A stretch of 25,196 bases of DNA. Origin: JAIRTY01 sp050257395. Lineage in GTDB: Bacteria > Actinomycetota > Actinomycetes > Streptosporangiales > Streptosporangiaceae. How positions within the stretch are numbered: the stretch's first letter is position 1; every line of letters starts with the position of its first letter. The notes beneath the pieces are model-generated. The model was not told the origin of the DNA and did no database searches. It was given only the letters and a program-made list of their open reading frames with translations. The stretch spans positions 1-25,196 of the forward strand of contig JBLMWU010000013.1 in assembly GCA_050257395.1 (NCBI GenBank), written 5' to 3'. Shown piece after piece: positions 9,012-16,137 of the stretch. The translations under genes were made by a program, and so were the position numbers.

Positions 9012-9707
9012 TCACCCGCGCAGCAGGGTCTCGGCCAGGTCCAGGTCGCGGGGGAAGGTGATCTTGATGTTCCGCTCGCTGCCGGGCACCACCCGGACCC
9101 CGACCTCGGGCAGGTAGCGCAGCACCACGCCGCAGTCGTCGGTGGCCGGCAGGTCCGCGAAGCGCGGGTCGGCGGCGGCCAGTTCGTGCGCGCGGCGGAT
9201 CACCGACAGCCGGAACCCCTGCGGGGTCTGCAGCCGGACCAGGCTGTCGCGGGGCGGCATGCCTGTCATCACCCCGTCGCTGACCACCGCGATCGTGTCG
9301 GACGACGGGATCGCCACCCCGATGGCGGGGTGCTCCGCGAGCGTGGCCAGGCAGGCGGCGATGGTGTGCTGGTCGATCAGCGGCCGGGCGGCGTCGTGGA
9401 AGAGCACGTCGCACTCCTGGCCGCCGAGCGCGGCGATGGCCCGCCGGGTCGACTCGGTGCGGGTGCTGCCGCCGTCGATGACCTCGCGGACCTTCCGGTA
9501 CCCGGCCGCGGCCAGCAGGCTGGCGGCCTCACGGGCATGCCCGGGCGCCATCACCACCAGGATGTCGCCGATGCCCGGGGCCTCATCGAAGGCTGCCACC
9601 GAATACTCGATCATGGCGCGCCCTGCCAGCGGCAGCAGCTGCTTGGGGATGCTGGTGCCGAACCGCTGGCCCGAGCCGCCCGCGAGCACCACCGCGACCG
9701 TCCGCAT
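9012..9707 (-). CDS. Ribitol-5-phosphate cytidylyltransferase-like protein (TarI/IspD family)
   Basis: This 231-residue single-domain protein has the complete signature of the family: LAGGSGQRFG at the N-terminus (CTP loop), PKQLLPLAG, GGSTRTESTRRAI, FHDAARPL, PSSDTI, QTPQGF, TDDCG and GSERNIKITFP. The reaction is CTP plus an alditol phosphate giving a CDP-alditol plus pyrophosphate. IspD of the isoprenoid pathway has the same fold, so methylerythritol phosphate is an alternative substrate. I favour ribitol 5-phosphate because the sequence closely follows the cytidylyltransferase half of the fused enzyme at 2637 (same PSSDT, TDDCGVVLRYLPE and PGSE blocks) and no isoprenoid gene is adjacent. 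The ATG at 9707 has no strong ribosome site. The gene is divergent from the DUF5941-like gene across 222 bases in which I saw no gene. Confidence 0.75.
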   Translation of the reverse strand: MRTVAVVLAGGSGQRFGTSIPKQLLPLAGRAMIEYSVAAFDEAPGIGDILVVMAPGHAREAASLLAAAGYRKVREVIDGGSTRTESTRRAIAALGGQECDVLFHDAARPLIDQHTIAACLATLAEHPAIGVAIPSSDTIAVVSDGVMTGMPPRDSLVRLQTPQGFRLSVIRRAHELAAADPRFADLPATDDCGVVLRYLPEVGVRVVPGSERNIKITFPRDLDLAETLLRG

Positions 9708-9929
9708 GGCCGGGACTTTACCGGTGTCGCGCCGCGCGGCCCGGTGCGGGATGCTGTGATCACCGGCCCGGCGGGCGGCAGGGAGGCGGGACGTGGGACA
9801 GGGTCTGTCGGTTTGGCGGAGCCCGCCGGAGCTGCCGCAGGCGCCGGGCCGAACGCCGCGTCAGCGGTGTCCCGGCGCCGAGGACCAGCCTCCCGAAGCC
9901 AGCGCAGCGCCCGCGAGGGAGGCAGGCAA

Positions 9930-11165
9930 ATGAGCGCGACGGCGGCGGCGGCTGAGCGGCTGCCCGCGCGGCTGGCCCGGTGGGCCGCCCGGGGCCGGCT
10001 CGGCCCGGCCTCGCTCAGCGGCATCGGATTCGCCTGCGGCTGCTGCGCGGTGGTGTGGCTCACCGCGGGCACGCCAGCCGGCACGCTGGCCGGCGGCACC
10101 GCGCTGATCGCCGGCAGCCTGGCGCAGGAGGCCGCCGCCCGGGCAGCCCGGGCCGGGCCCGCGGGCGCCCGCCGCGCCGCGGACGGCTGGCTGGCGGCCG
10201 GGTGCGCCACGGCAGCGGAGTTCGCGGCCTACGGAGCGCTCGCCGCCGGGGCCCCCGCCGGGCAGCAGCGCGGGCTGTGGCCGCTGGCGGCGGGCGCGCT
10301 GATCCTGCTCGCGTTCCGGCAGATGGCAGCGCTGTGCCGGGGGCCGGGCGCGGCCGCCGCCGGGGCCCGCCCGGTCCTGCGGGCCGCCTGGCTGCTGCTC
10401 ACGCTGCCCGCGCCGGCCCGGGCGGCCCTGATCACCGTGACGGCGCTGGCCTGGGGGCCGCGGCTGACGTTCCTGGCCCTGCTGGGGTGGGGAACGGCCG
10501 CCACCGTGGCGGCGCTGGCGTGGCCGCGCCGGGAGGTCCCGCCGGAAACAGGGCCGGCCGGTCCTGTGCCCGCCCGCCGGGAAGCCGGGCCCGGGCCGGC
10601 CGGGCTGGCCGCCTGCCGCGGCGACGGGCCGATCGCCCGCCGGGCCGGCGCGCTGGTCCGCGGGCAGCTGGCCCCGCTGCCGGCGGCGCTGGCCGGGCTC
10701 GCCGCGACCGGCCTGCTGGCCGCGGTGGGGCTGCGCGGCCTGGCGGGCGTGGTGCTGCTCGCCCCGGCAGCCGCCATGCTGCTCGCCGCGCCCGGGGCGG
10801 CCCACCCGCATGACGGCCGGCTGGACTGGCTGGTCCCGCCGGCGCTGCAGGCAGGCCAGTACATCTATCTGGCCGCGCTCGGGTTCGCGGCGGGCGTGCC
10901 GGGCCCGCTGACGTTCGCGCTGCCCGCCGTGCTGGCGCTGCGGCACCTGGACGCCGGGTACCGGGCCCGCCATTGGCCCGGCTGGCGGCCCCGCTACGCC
11001 GGGGCCGGGTTCGGCTGGGAGGGCCGGATGCTGGCCGCCGGGCTCGCCGCGGTCCTCGGCGTGGCCACGTTCGCCTACCTGGTGCTGACCGCGTATCTTG
11101 GGGTCCTCCTCGGCTGGATCTGCCTGTCCAGCTGGTATTCGGTGCAGGAAGGAGCACGCGGGTGA
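9930..11165 (+). CDS. DUF5941-like polytopic membrane protein
   Basis: This 411-residue protein is very rich in Ala, Gly and Leu and has about 9-10 hydrophobic segments. The N-terminal part (LGPASLSGIGFACG) is reminiscent of the first helix of CDP-alcohol phosphatidyltransferases, but the DxxDGxxAR motif is absent. The C-terminal block GFGWEGRMLAAGLAAVLG followed by TFAYLVLTAYLGVLLGW resembles DUF5941 proteins, which I recall next to CDP-alcohol phosphatidyltransferases in actinomycetes. Function is unknown. The frame stays open back to 9186, but the ATG at 9930 has GGGAGG about 8 bases upstream and the earlier sequence looks non-coding. Its TGA overlaps the GTG of the nucleotidyltransferase, so the two are probably co-translated. 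A membrane partner of the pathway downstream is likely. Confidence 0.6.
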   Translation: MSATAAAAERLPARLARWAARGRLGPASLSGIGFACGCCAVVWLTAGTPAGTLAGGTALIAGSLAQEAAARAARAGPAGARRAADGWLAAGCATAAEFAAYGALAAGAPAGQQRGLWPLAAGALILLAFRQMAALCRGPGAAAAGARPVLRAAWLLLTLPAPARAALITVTALAWGPRLTFLALLGWGTAATVAALAWPRREVPPETGPAGPVPARREAGPGPAGLAACRGDGPIARRAGALVRGQLAPLPAALAGLAATGLLAAVGLRGLAGVVLLAPAAAMLLAAPGAAHPHDGRLDWLVPPALQAGQYIYLAALGFAAGVPGPLTFALPAVLALRHLDAGYRARHWPGWRPRYAGAGFGWEGRMLAAGLAAVLGVATFAYLVLTAYLGVLLGWICLSSWYSVQEGARG

Positions 11166-11896
11166 TCGGGATGGTGCTCGCCGCGGGAGCCGGGCGGCGG
11201 CTGCGCCCCGACACCGACGCGATCCCCAAGACCCTGCTGCCGGTGGCGGGTGAGGCCACCATTCTCGACCTCGCCCTGCGCAACCTGGCCGCTGCCGGGC
11301 TGCGGGAGGTCGCGGTGGTGGTCGGGCACGCCGCGGAGGTGGTCGCCGACCGGGTGCCCGCCATGGAGCGCGCGCACGGGGTGTCGCTCACCCTGATCCA
11401 CAACGACCGGGCCCAGGAGTGGAACAACGCGTACTCGCTGTGGCTGGCCCGCGAGTATCTCACCGGCGGGGCGCTGCTGGTGAACGGCGACACCGTGCAC
11501 CCGGCCTCGGTGGAGAAGACGCTGCTGGCGGCCCGGGGCGGCGCGGGTGTCATCCTCGCCATCGACGACGTGAAGCCGCTCGCCGACGAGGAGATGAAGG
11601 TCGTGCTCGACGAGCGCGGGCTGCTGGCCAGGATCACCAAGCAGATGGACCCGGCGCTGGCCGACGGCGAGTACATCGGCGCGACCCTCATCGAGGCGCA
11701 GGCCGCCGGGCCGCTCACGGACGCGCTGGAGGCGACCTGGCGGCGGGACCCGGGCCTCTATTACGAGGACGGCTACCAGGAGCTCTCCGACCGGGGCGGG
11801 GAGGTCGCGGTCGCCCCCATCGGCGCGGTCGAGTGGGTCGAGGTGGACAACCATGATGACCTGCGGCGGGCCCGGGAGATCGCCCCGCGCTGCTGA
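11162..11896 (+). CDS. LicC-like nucleotidyltransferase, probably a CTP:alcohol-phosphate cytidylyltransferase
   Basis: The protein has 244 residues. It begins MIGMVLAAGAGRRLRP and continues with PKTLLPV, the nucleotide-binding signature of sugar-phosphate nucleotidyltransferases, with the signature lysine at residue 23. VNGDTV near 117 supplies the metal-binding Asp, and VEWVEVDNHDDL closes the domain, as in phosphocholine cytidylyltransferase (LicC) and inositol-1-phosphate cytidylyltransferase relatives. The GTG start at 11162 overlaps the previous stop as GTGA and follows AGGAAGGAG by 8 bases, which decides it against upstream in-frame starts. In this operon a glycerol-1-phosphate dehydrogenase makes a possible substrate and a CDP-alcohol transferase could use the product. 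I therefore infer that it makes a CDP-alcohol, perhaps CDP-glycerol. Choline phosphate, inositol phosphate or a hexose phosphate cannot be excluded. Confidence 0.75.
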   Translation: MIGMVLAAGAGRRLRPDTDAIPKTLLPVAGEATILDLALRNLAAAGLREVAVVVGHAAEVVADRVPAMERAHGVSLTLIHNDRAQEWNNAYSLWLAREYLTGGALLVNGDTVHPASVEKTLLAARGGAGVILAIDDVKPLADEEMKVVLDERGLLARITKQMDPALADGEYIGATLIEAQAAGPLTDALEATWRRDPGLYYEDGYQELSDRGGEVAVAPIGAVEWVEVDNHDDLRRAREIAPRC

Positions 11897-11907
11897 GCGC
11901 GCAGCCC

Positions 11908-11941
11908 GTAGTGCACGCACGCGGTGCGGCGCGTGCACTAC
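11908..11941. repeat. Perfect 11-bp inverted repeat between the nucleotidyltransferase and dehydrogenase genes
   Basis: GTAGTGCACGC at 11908-11918 pairs perfectly with GCGTGCACTAC at 11931-11941 across a 12-base loop. It lies just after the nucleotidyltransferase stop in the only sizeable gap (144 bases) of the operon. There is no T run after it, so it is not a classic intrinsic terminator. It could be an operator, an attenuator or an mRNA-stabilising hairpin. Confidence 0.5.
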
Positions 11942-12040
11942 CCTCGCGAGTGCCACGTGTTCGGATGCGCGTGGCGTCCCGTTCGCCTGACCGCGGGCTG
12001 TTGCTTACCTTTTCGGCCGGGAGGAGGCTCAGGTCAGCCA

Positions 12041-13093
12041 ATGCCGCTTCTGGCCCGGATGCTCCCTGCGCCCCTGATCGTGGAGGTCAGGCCCGGCGCG
12101 GTGGCCAGCCTGGGCGCGCTCCTGGCGGACCGCCGGATCGCGAACGAGGGCCGGATCGCGGTCGCGGTCGGCCCGGGACAGGGTGACGAGGTCGCGGCGG
12201 AGCTGGCGATCGGCGAGGCCGAGATCTTCCGGGTCGCCGACGGCACCCACGACACCGCCGTGTCCCTGGGGAAGCGGCTGCGCGCCGGGCACTACGAGGC
12301 GGTCGCCGGCATCGGCGGCGGCCGCACCCTGGATGTGACGAAGTTCGCCGCGCACATGGCCGGCATCCCGATGGTGGCGGTCGCCACCAGCCTGGCCCAC
12401 GACGGCATCGCCTCGCCGACCGCCTCCCTGGAGCACGAGTCGGGCAAGGGCTCCTACGGCGTGCCCATGCCGGTCGCGGTGATCGTGGACCTGGACCGGG
12501 TCCGCGCGGCCCCGGACCACCTGGCCATCGCGGGCATCGGCGACGCGATCAGCGACCTGTCGGCCGTGGCCGACTGGGAGCTCGCGGCCGCCGACACCGG
12601 GGAGCCGGTCGACGGGCTGGCCGCCGCCATGGCCCGGTCAGCCGCGCAGGCGGTGCTGCACCAGCCCGGCAACGCCCGGTCGGACGCGTTCCTGACCGTG
12701 CTCGCTGAATCGCTGATCCTGTCGGGGCTGTCGATGACCGTCGCCGGTTCCAGCAGGCCCGCCAGCGGCGGCGACCACGAGATCATGCACGCGATCGACC
12801 AGCTCTACCCGGGCACCGCGAGCCATGGCGAGCTGGCTGGCGTGGGCGCCCTGTTCTGCGCCTATCTCCGCGAGGACGCGGAGCAGGCCCGGCTGATCTC
12901 CGGCTGCCTGGGCAGGCACGGCCTGCCCAGGATCCCCGCCGAGCTTGGCCTGTCGGACGCCGACTTCGCCAAGGCGGTCGGGTTCGCGCCCAGCACCCGG
13001 CCCGGCCGGTACACGATCCTGGAACGCCTCGCCCTGTCCGAGGCCGAGATTGCGCGGCGAGTGGAGGAGTATGTCCAGTCCGTCGCTGGCTGA
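12041..13093 (+). CDS. Glycerol-1-phosphate dehydrogenase-like protein (EgsA/AraM family)
   Basis: This 350-residue protein is an iron/zinc-dependent polyol dehydrogenase. GGGRTLDVTK at 92-101 is the NAD(P)-binding glycine turn with its Asp and Lys. SLAHDGIASP at 117-126 is the block that marks archaeal EgsA and Bacillus AraM glycerol-1-phosphate dehydrogenases rather than glycerol dehydrogenase. Metal ligands by family analogy are D168 (in GIGDAISD), H246 (in SGGDHEIMH) and H262 (in SHGELAG). The reaction is reduction of dihydroxyacetone phosphate to sn-glycerol-1-phosphate, the enantiomer of the usual bacterial glycerol phosphate. The ATG at 12041 gives the family's normal length; AGG lies about 8 bases before it and GGAGGAGG a little further up. 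The 3' end overlaps the next gene by 23 bases. Another small keto-phosphate substrate is possible. Confidence 0.8.
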   Translation: MPLLARMLPAPLIVEVRPGAVASLGALLADRRIANEGRIAVAVGPGQGDEVAAELAIGEAEIFRVADGTHDTAVSLGKRLRAGHYEAVAGIGGGRTLDVTKFAAHMAGIPMVAVATSLAHDGIASPTASLEHESGKGSYGVPMPVAVIVDLDRVRAAPDHLAIAGIGDAISDLSAVADWELAAADTGEPVDGLAAAMARSAAQAVLHQPGNARSDAFLTVLAESLILSGLSMTVAGSSRPASGGDHEIMHAIDQLYPGTASHGELAGVGALFCAYLREDAEQARLISGCLGRHGLPRIPAELGLSDADFAKAVGFAPSTRPGRYTILERLALSEAEIARRVEEYVQSVAG

Positions 13094-13847
13094 GGTGAAG
13101 GCCCTCGGCCAGCCGCCCGCCGTCCTCGCCCGCCTGAACGACGAGCACCTGCTCGGCCGCCTCTACATGCGGCGGCTGTCGCCGGGCGCGACCTGGCTGT
13201 TCGCCCGGCTGGGCTGGTCCCCGAACGCGGTCACCGTGGGCTTCATCGCCTGCGGGCTGGCCGCGGCGGGAGTGACCGTGCTGGGCGGCCTGGCCCCCGC
13301 GATCGGGGCCGCCGTCCTGGTGCAGCTCTATCTGCTGCTGGACTGCTCGGACGGGGAACTCGCCCGGGTGAGCGGCCGGGCGGGCTCGGTCACCGGGATC
13401 TACCTGGACCGGATGGGGCACTACCTGGCGGAGGCCGCGCTGCTGACGGCGCTGGGCATCCGCGCCCAGGGGCAGCTGGCGATCTCGGGCCCGTACGTGA
13501 CCGCCGGCCTGGCCGCGGCGGTGCTGGCGATGCTGGTCCGGGCCGAGACAGACAATGTGATCGTGGCGCGGGCGTCGGCGGGCCTGTCCGGCACCCACGA
13601 GGACGCCGCGCTGGCGCCGCGCAGCGCCGGGCTGGCCCGGGCCCGGCGGCTGGCGTCCGCGCTGCGGGTGCACCGCGCCATCCAGGCGGTCGAACTGTCC
13701 CTGCTGATCCTGGTGGCGGCGATCATCGACGCGGTCATGGGCGGGCTGACCGCCACCCGCGTGCTCACCGTCGCCTGCCTGGTGATCGCCGCCTTCATGG
13801 TGGCAGCGCACCTGGCCGCCATCGTCGCCTCCCGGAGGCTCGCGTGA
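13071..13847 (+). CDS. CDP-alcohol phosphatidyltransferase family protein with altered active-site motif
   Basis: This 258-residue membrane protein has about 5-6 hydrophobic helices. The family motif is D-x2-D-G-x2-A-R-x8-G-x3-D-x3-D. Here I read D91, D94, G95, A98, R99, G109 and D113, but nine residues instead of eight separate R99 from G109, and the last Asp, which acts as base in characterised members, is His117 (DRMGHYL). The family joins a CDP-activated alcohol to a hydroxyl acceptor at the membrane. The substitution may define a subfamily or reduce activity. The ATG lies inside the dehydrogenase gene, just after GGAGG, so translation is probably coupled. The stop overlaps the GTG of the glycosyltransferase. 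In context it should use the CDP-alcohol made by the nucleotidyltransferase at 11162, which is inference. Confidence 0.8.
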   Translation: MSSPSLAEVKALGQPPAVLARLNDEHLLGRLYMRRLSPGATWLFARLGWSPNAVTVGFIACGLAAAGVTVLGGLAPAIGAAVLVQLYLLLDCSDGELARVSGRAGSVTGIYLDRMGHYLAEAALLTALGIRAQGQLAISGPYVTAGLAAAVLAMLVRAETDNVIVARASAGLSGTHEDAALAPRSAGLARARRLASALRVHRAIQAVELSLLILVAAIIDAVMGGLTATRVLTVACLVIAAFMVAAHLAAIVASRRLA

Positions 13848-14698
13848 AGCTCTCCTGCGTGCTGCTGACCATGGGCGACCGGCCCGCCGAGCTGGACCGC
13901 GCCATCGCCAGCGTGCTCGCGCAGGACACCGACATCGAGGTGGTGGTGGTCGGCAACGGCGCGGACGTGGCGCCCGCCCAGCCCGGCATCACCGTCATCC
14001 GGCTGCCGAAGAACGCCGGGGTCGCGGGCGGGCGCAACGCCGGGGTGGCGGCCTGCGCCGGCGACGTGGTGCTGTTCCTGGACGACGACGGCTGGTACCC
14101 CGATCCGGGCACCGGCAGCTACGTGGCGGGCCGGTTCGCCAGCGACCCGGAGCTCGCGGTCCTGTCCTTCCGGGTGGTCGACCCGGACGGCGGGCCCGGC
14201 GCGCGGTGGCACGTGCCGCGGCTGCGGGCCGGCGACCCTGCCCGGTCCTCGGTGGTGACCACCTTCGCGGGCGGCGCGTGCGCCATCCGCCGGTCCGCCT
14301 ACCTGGCGGCGGGCGGCCTGCCGGAGGCGTTCTTCTACGCGCACGAGGAAACCGATATGGCCTGGCGCCTGATCGGCCTCGGGTACCGGCTGGAGTACGA
14401 CGCGAACGCGCGGATGTGCCACCATGCGCTGCCGAACGCCCGGCACGCCACCTTCTACCGGCTCGACGGCCGCAACCGGGTGCTGCTGGCCCGGCGCAAC
14501 CTGCCGTGGCCGCTGGCCGCCGCCTACCTGGCGAACTGGTTCACCCTGACGGTCGTGCGGGTGCGCGCGGCGGCTGCCGTGCGGGCCTGGCTCGCCGGGT
14601 TCGCCGAGGGGTGGCGGATGGACACCGGCGGGCGGCGGCGCATGTCGCTGCGCACCGCCTGGCGGATGACCCGGGCCGGACGGCCGCCGGTCATCTGA
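13844..14698 (+). CDS. Family 2 glycosyltransferase (GT-A)
   Basis: The protein has 284 residues. VLLTMGDRPAELDRAIASVL opens a GT-A fold, NAGVAGGRNAGV follows, and the metal-binding triplet is FLDDDGW near residues 77-83. HEETDMAWRLIGLGYRL near 168 carries the usual ED-type acidic pair of inverting family 2 enzymes, as in rhamnosyl- or galactofuranosyltransferases. There are no clear membrane helices apart from a hydrophobic stretch near 220-250, so it is probably a membrane-associated cytoplasmic enzyme. The GTG start overlaps the previous stop as GTGA and follows GGAGG by 5 bases, and this is the last gene of the operon. It probably glycosylates the product of the CDP-alcohol transferase. 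The last 13 codons and the stop are duplicated immediately downstream. Confidence 0.85.
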   Translation: MKLSCVLLTMGDRPAELDRAIASVLAQDTDIEVVVVGNGADVAPAQPGITVIRLPKNAGVAGGRNAGVAACAGDVVLFLDDDGWYPDPGTGSYVAGRFASDPELAVLSFRVVDPDGGPGARWHVPRLRAGDPARSSVVTTFAGGACAIRRSAYLAAGGLPEAFFYAHEETDMAWRLIGLGYRLEYDANARMCHHALPNARHATFYRLDGRNRVLLARRNLPWPLAAAYLANWFTLTVVRVRAAAAVRAWLAGFAEGWRMDTGGRRRMSLRTAWRMTRAGRPPVI

Positions 14699-14741
14699 GC
14701 CTGGCGGATGACCCGGGCCGGACGGCCGCCGGTCATCTGAG
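14658..14741. repeat. Exact 42-bp tandem duplication across the glycosyltransferase stop codon
   Basis: Bases 14658-14699 and 14700-14741 are identical as far as I can read. The unit begins CCTGGCGGATGACCCGGG and ends with GTCATCTGAG. The first copy carries the final codons and TGA of the glycosyltransferase. The second is a non-translated copy. The unit is a multiple of three, and perfect identity suggests a recent event. Confidence 0.9.
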
Positions 14742-14742
14742 C

Positions 14743-14761
14743 CCGCCGCCCCCCGCGGCGG
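14743..14761. terminator. GC-only hairpin after the glycosyltransferase operon
   Basis: CCGCCGC at 14743-14749 pairs with GCGGCGG at 14755-14761 around a loop of five C. It follows the operon's last gene and its duplicated end. No T run follows, so intrinsic termination is uncertain, although many actinomycete terminators lack U tracts. Confidence 0.35.
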
Positions 14762-14829
14762 ATCACCCGGGGGGGAGGCGGAGCGTAGCTGCGCCACCAC
14801 GGAGAGTTAAGATCGCCTCAGTGGGGTGC

Positions 14830-16137
14830 ATGTCGCTGCTCACGCTGAGGCAGGCGCCGCCAGCCCACTGCCTCGCGCAGCGGGAGACCTGGCAGTCGCC
14901 CGCCACCGTGCCGCGCCACTGGCTGGCCGCTGGGTTCGCGGTGTGCGCGGTCTTCGCCGGCCTGCTGGCCGCCTTCACCACCAACCACCTGCACGAAACC
15001 TGGGGGATCTCGGCCGCCATCGCCTACGGGCTGGCGGCGGCCGCCGCGCTGGCCTGGCAGTCCCGGGGCGCCGATCTCGCGGTCGCGCTGAGCACCTGCG
15101 GCGCCCTGCTGGCCCCGCTGCTGCTGATGGCGGTGGACCGGCTGCGGCAGCCGGAGGTCCATGTGGTCACCCGGTCCGCGGCCCTGCTGCTGCGCCACGG
15201 CACGCCCTACCCGGCCCCGGCGGTCACCGCGCACGCTCACAACCCGAACCTGTTCGACCCCTATCTGCCGGTGATGACCCTGTTCGGCATGCCCAGGGCG
15301 CTGCTGGGGATGGCCCCGCTCACCGATCCGCGGATCTGGCTGGGGCTGGGGTTCGCGGTCACGTTCTCCGCCGCCGTGGCGGTGGCCGGGGCCAGGGACC
15401 CGTGGCGGTGGACCCTGCTGGTGGCGTCGTCCCCGGTGATCGCGCTGGCGCTGACGGTGGGCGGGACGGACGTGCCGGTACTGGCCCTGCTCTGCCTGGG
15501 GCTCGCACTGCTGTGGCGGCACCCGCGGCCGGCGCTGGCCGGGCTGGCGCTGGGGGTGGCCGCCGCCATGAAGGCGACCGCGTGGCCCGGGCTGGCGGTG
15601 GCGCTGGTGCTGCTGCGGGTCACCCGCAGCCCCCGGGCCGCGGGCAGCTTCGCGCTGGCGGCCCTGGGCGCGGCGGCCGCGCTGATCGTGCCGGTGGCCG
15701 CGCTGGCGCCGCGGTCGCTGGTGGAGAACACCATCGCCTTCCCGCTCGGCCTGGCCGGCACCAGGTCGGCGGCGGTCAGCCCGCTGCCCGGGTACCTGCT
15801 GGCCGGGAGCGGCGCGGCCGGGCACCTGCTGGCCGTGCTGCTGCTCGCGCTGACCTTGCTCGGGCTCGCCGCCTGGCTGTGGCTGCGCCCGCCCCGCACC
15901 GTCCCCGCCGCGGCCTGGTGGCTCATCACCGGGTTCACCCTGATGTTCCTGACCGCGCCCGCGACCCGGTTCGGCTACTTCATGTACCCGGCGGGCCTGC
16001 TGGCCTGGATCGCCGCGGGCACCCTGCCGTGGCGGCCGGGCGGCTGGCGTGCCAGGACGGCCGCGGCCGGGACGTCCGCGGGGCCGGCCGGGCGCTCCCC
16101 GTTAATCCGTCCTGGGCTCCGGCCGGGTGCTCTTTAG
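14830..16137 (+). CDS. Polytopic membrane protein, probable GT-C (GT87-like) glycosyltransferase
   Basis: The protein has about 435 residues, mostly hydrophobic, with about 10 helices. The region around NPNLFDPYLPVMTLFG, the loop GGTDVPVLALLCLG and the helix GLALGVAAAMKATAWPG resemble polyprenol-phosphate-sugar-dependent GT87 (DUF2029) transferases, which act on the outer membrane face. An acidic residue in the first extracytoplasmic loop would be expected to be catalytic, but I cannot point to it with confidence. The start is uncertain: ATG at 14830 or GTG at 14821, with GGAGAG rather far upstream of both. The frame is open back to 14206, but that part overlaps the previous gene. The stop overlaps that of the convergent LCP gene by three bases. 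It may add a sugar to the envelope glycopolymer; the substrate is unknown. Confidence 0.6.
   Translation: MSLLTLRQAPPAHCLAQRETWQSPATVPRHWLAAGFAVCAVFAGLLAAFTTNHLHETWGISAAIAYGLAAAAALAWQSRGADLAVALSTCGALLAPLLLMAVDRLRQPEVHVVTRSAALLLRHGTPYPAPAVTAHAHNPNLFDPYLPVMTLFGMPRALLGMAPLTDPRIWLGLGFAVTFSAAVAVAGARDPWRWTLLVASSPVIALALTVGGTDVPVLALLCLGLALLWRHPRPALAGLALGVAAAMKATAWPGLAVALVLLRVTRSPRAAGSFALAALGAAAALIVPVAALAPRSLVENTIAFPLGLAGTRSAAVSPLPGYLLAGSGAAGHLLAVLLLALTLLGLAAWLWLRPPRTVPAAAWWLITGFTLMFLTAPATRFGYFMYPAGLLAWIAAGTLPWRPGGWRARTAAAGTSAGPAGRSPLIRPGLRPGAL

Noticed and set aside
9186..9929. Upstream extension of the DUF5941-like frame
   Set aside because: It runs antisense through the cytidylyltransferase gene, has no ribosome site, and a strong one precedes the ATG at 9930.
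14206..14829. Upstream extension of the GT-C-like membrane protein frame
   Set aside because: It overlaps the GT2 gene in another frame and translates the 42-bp duplication as an Arg/Gly-rich shadow.
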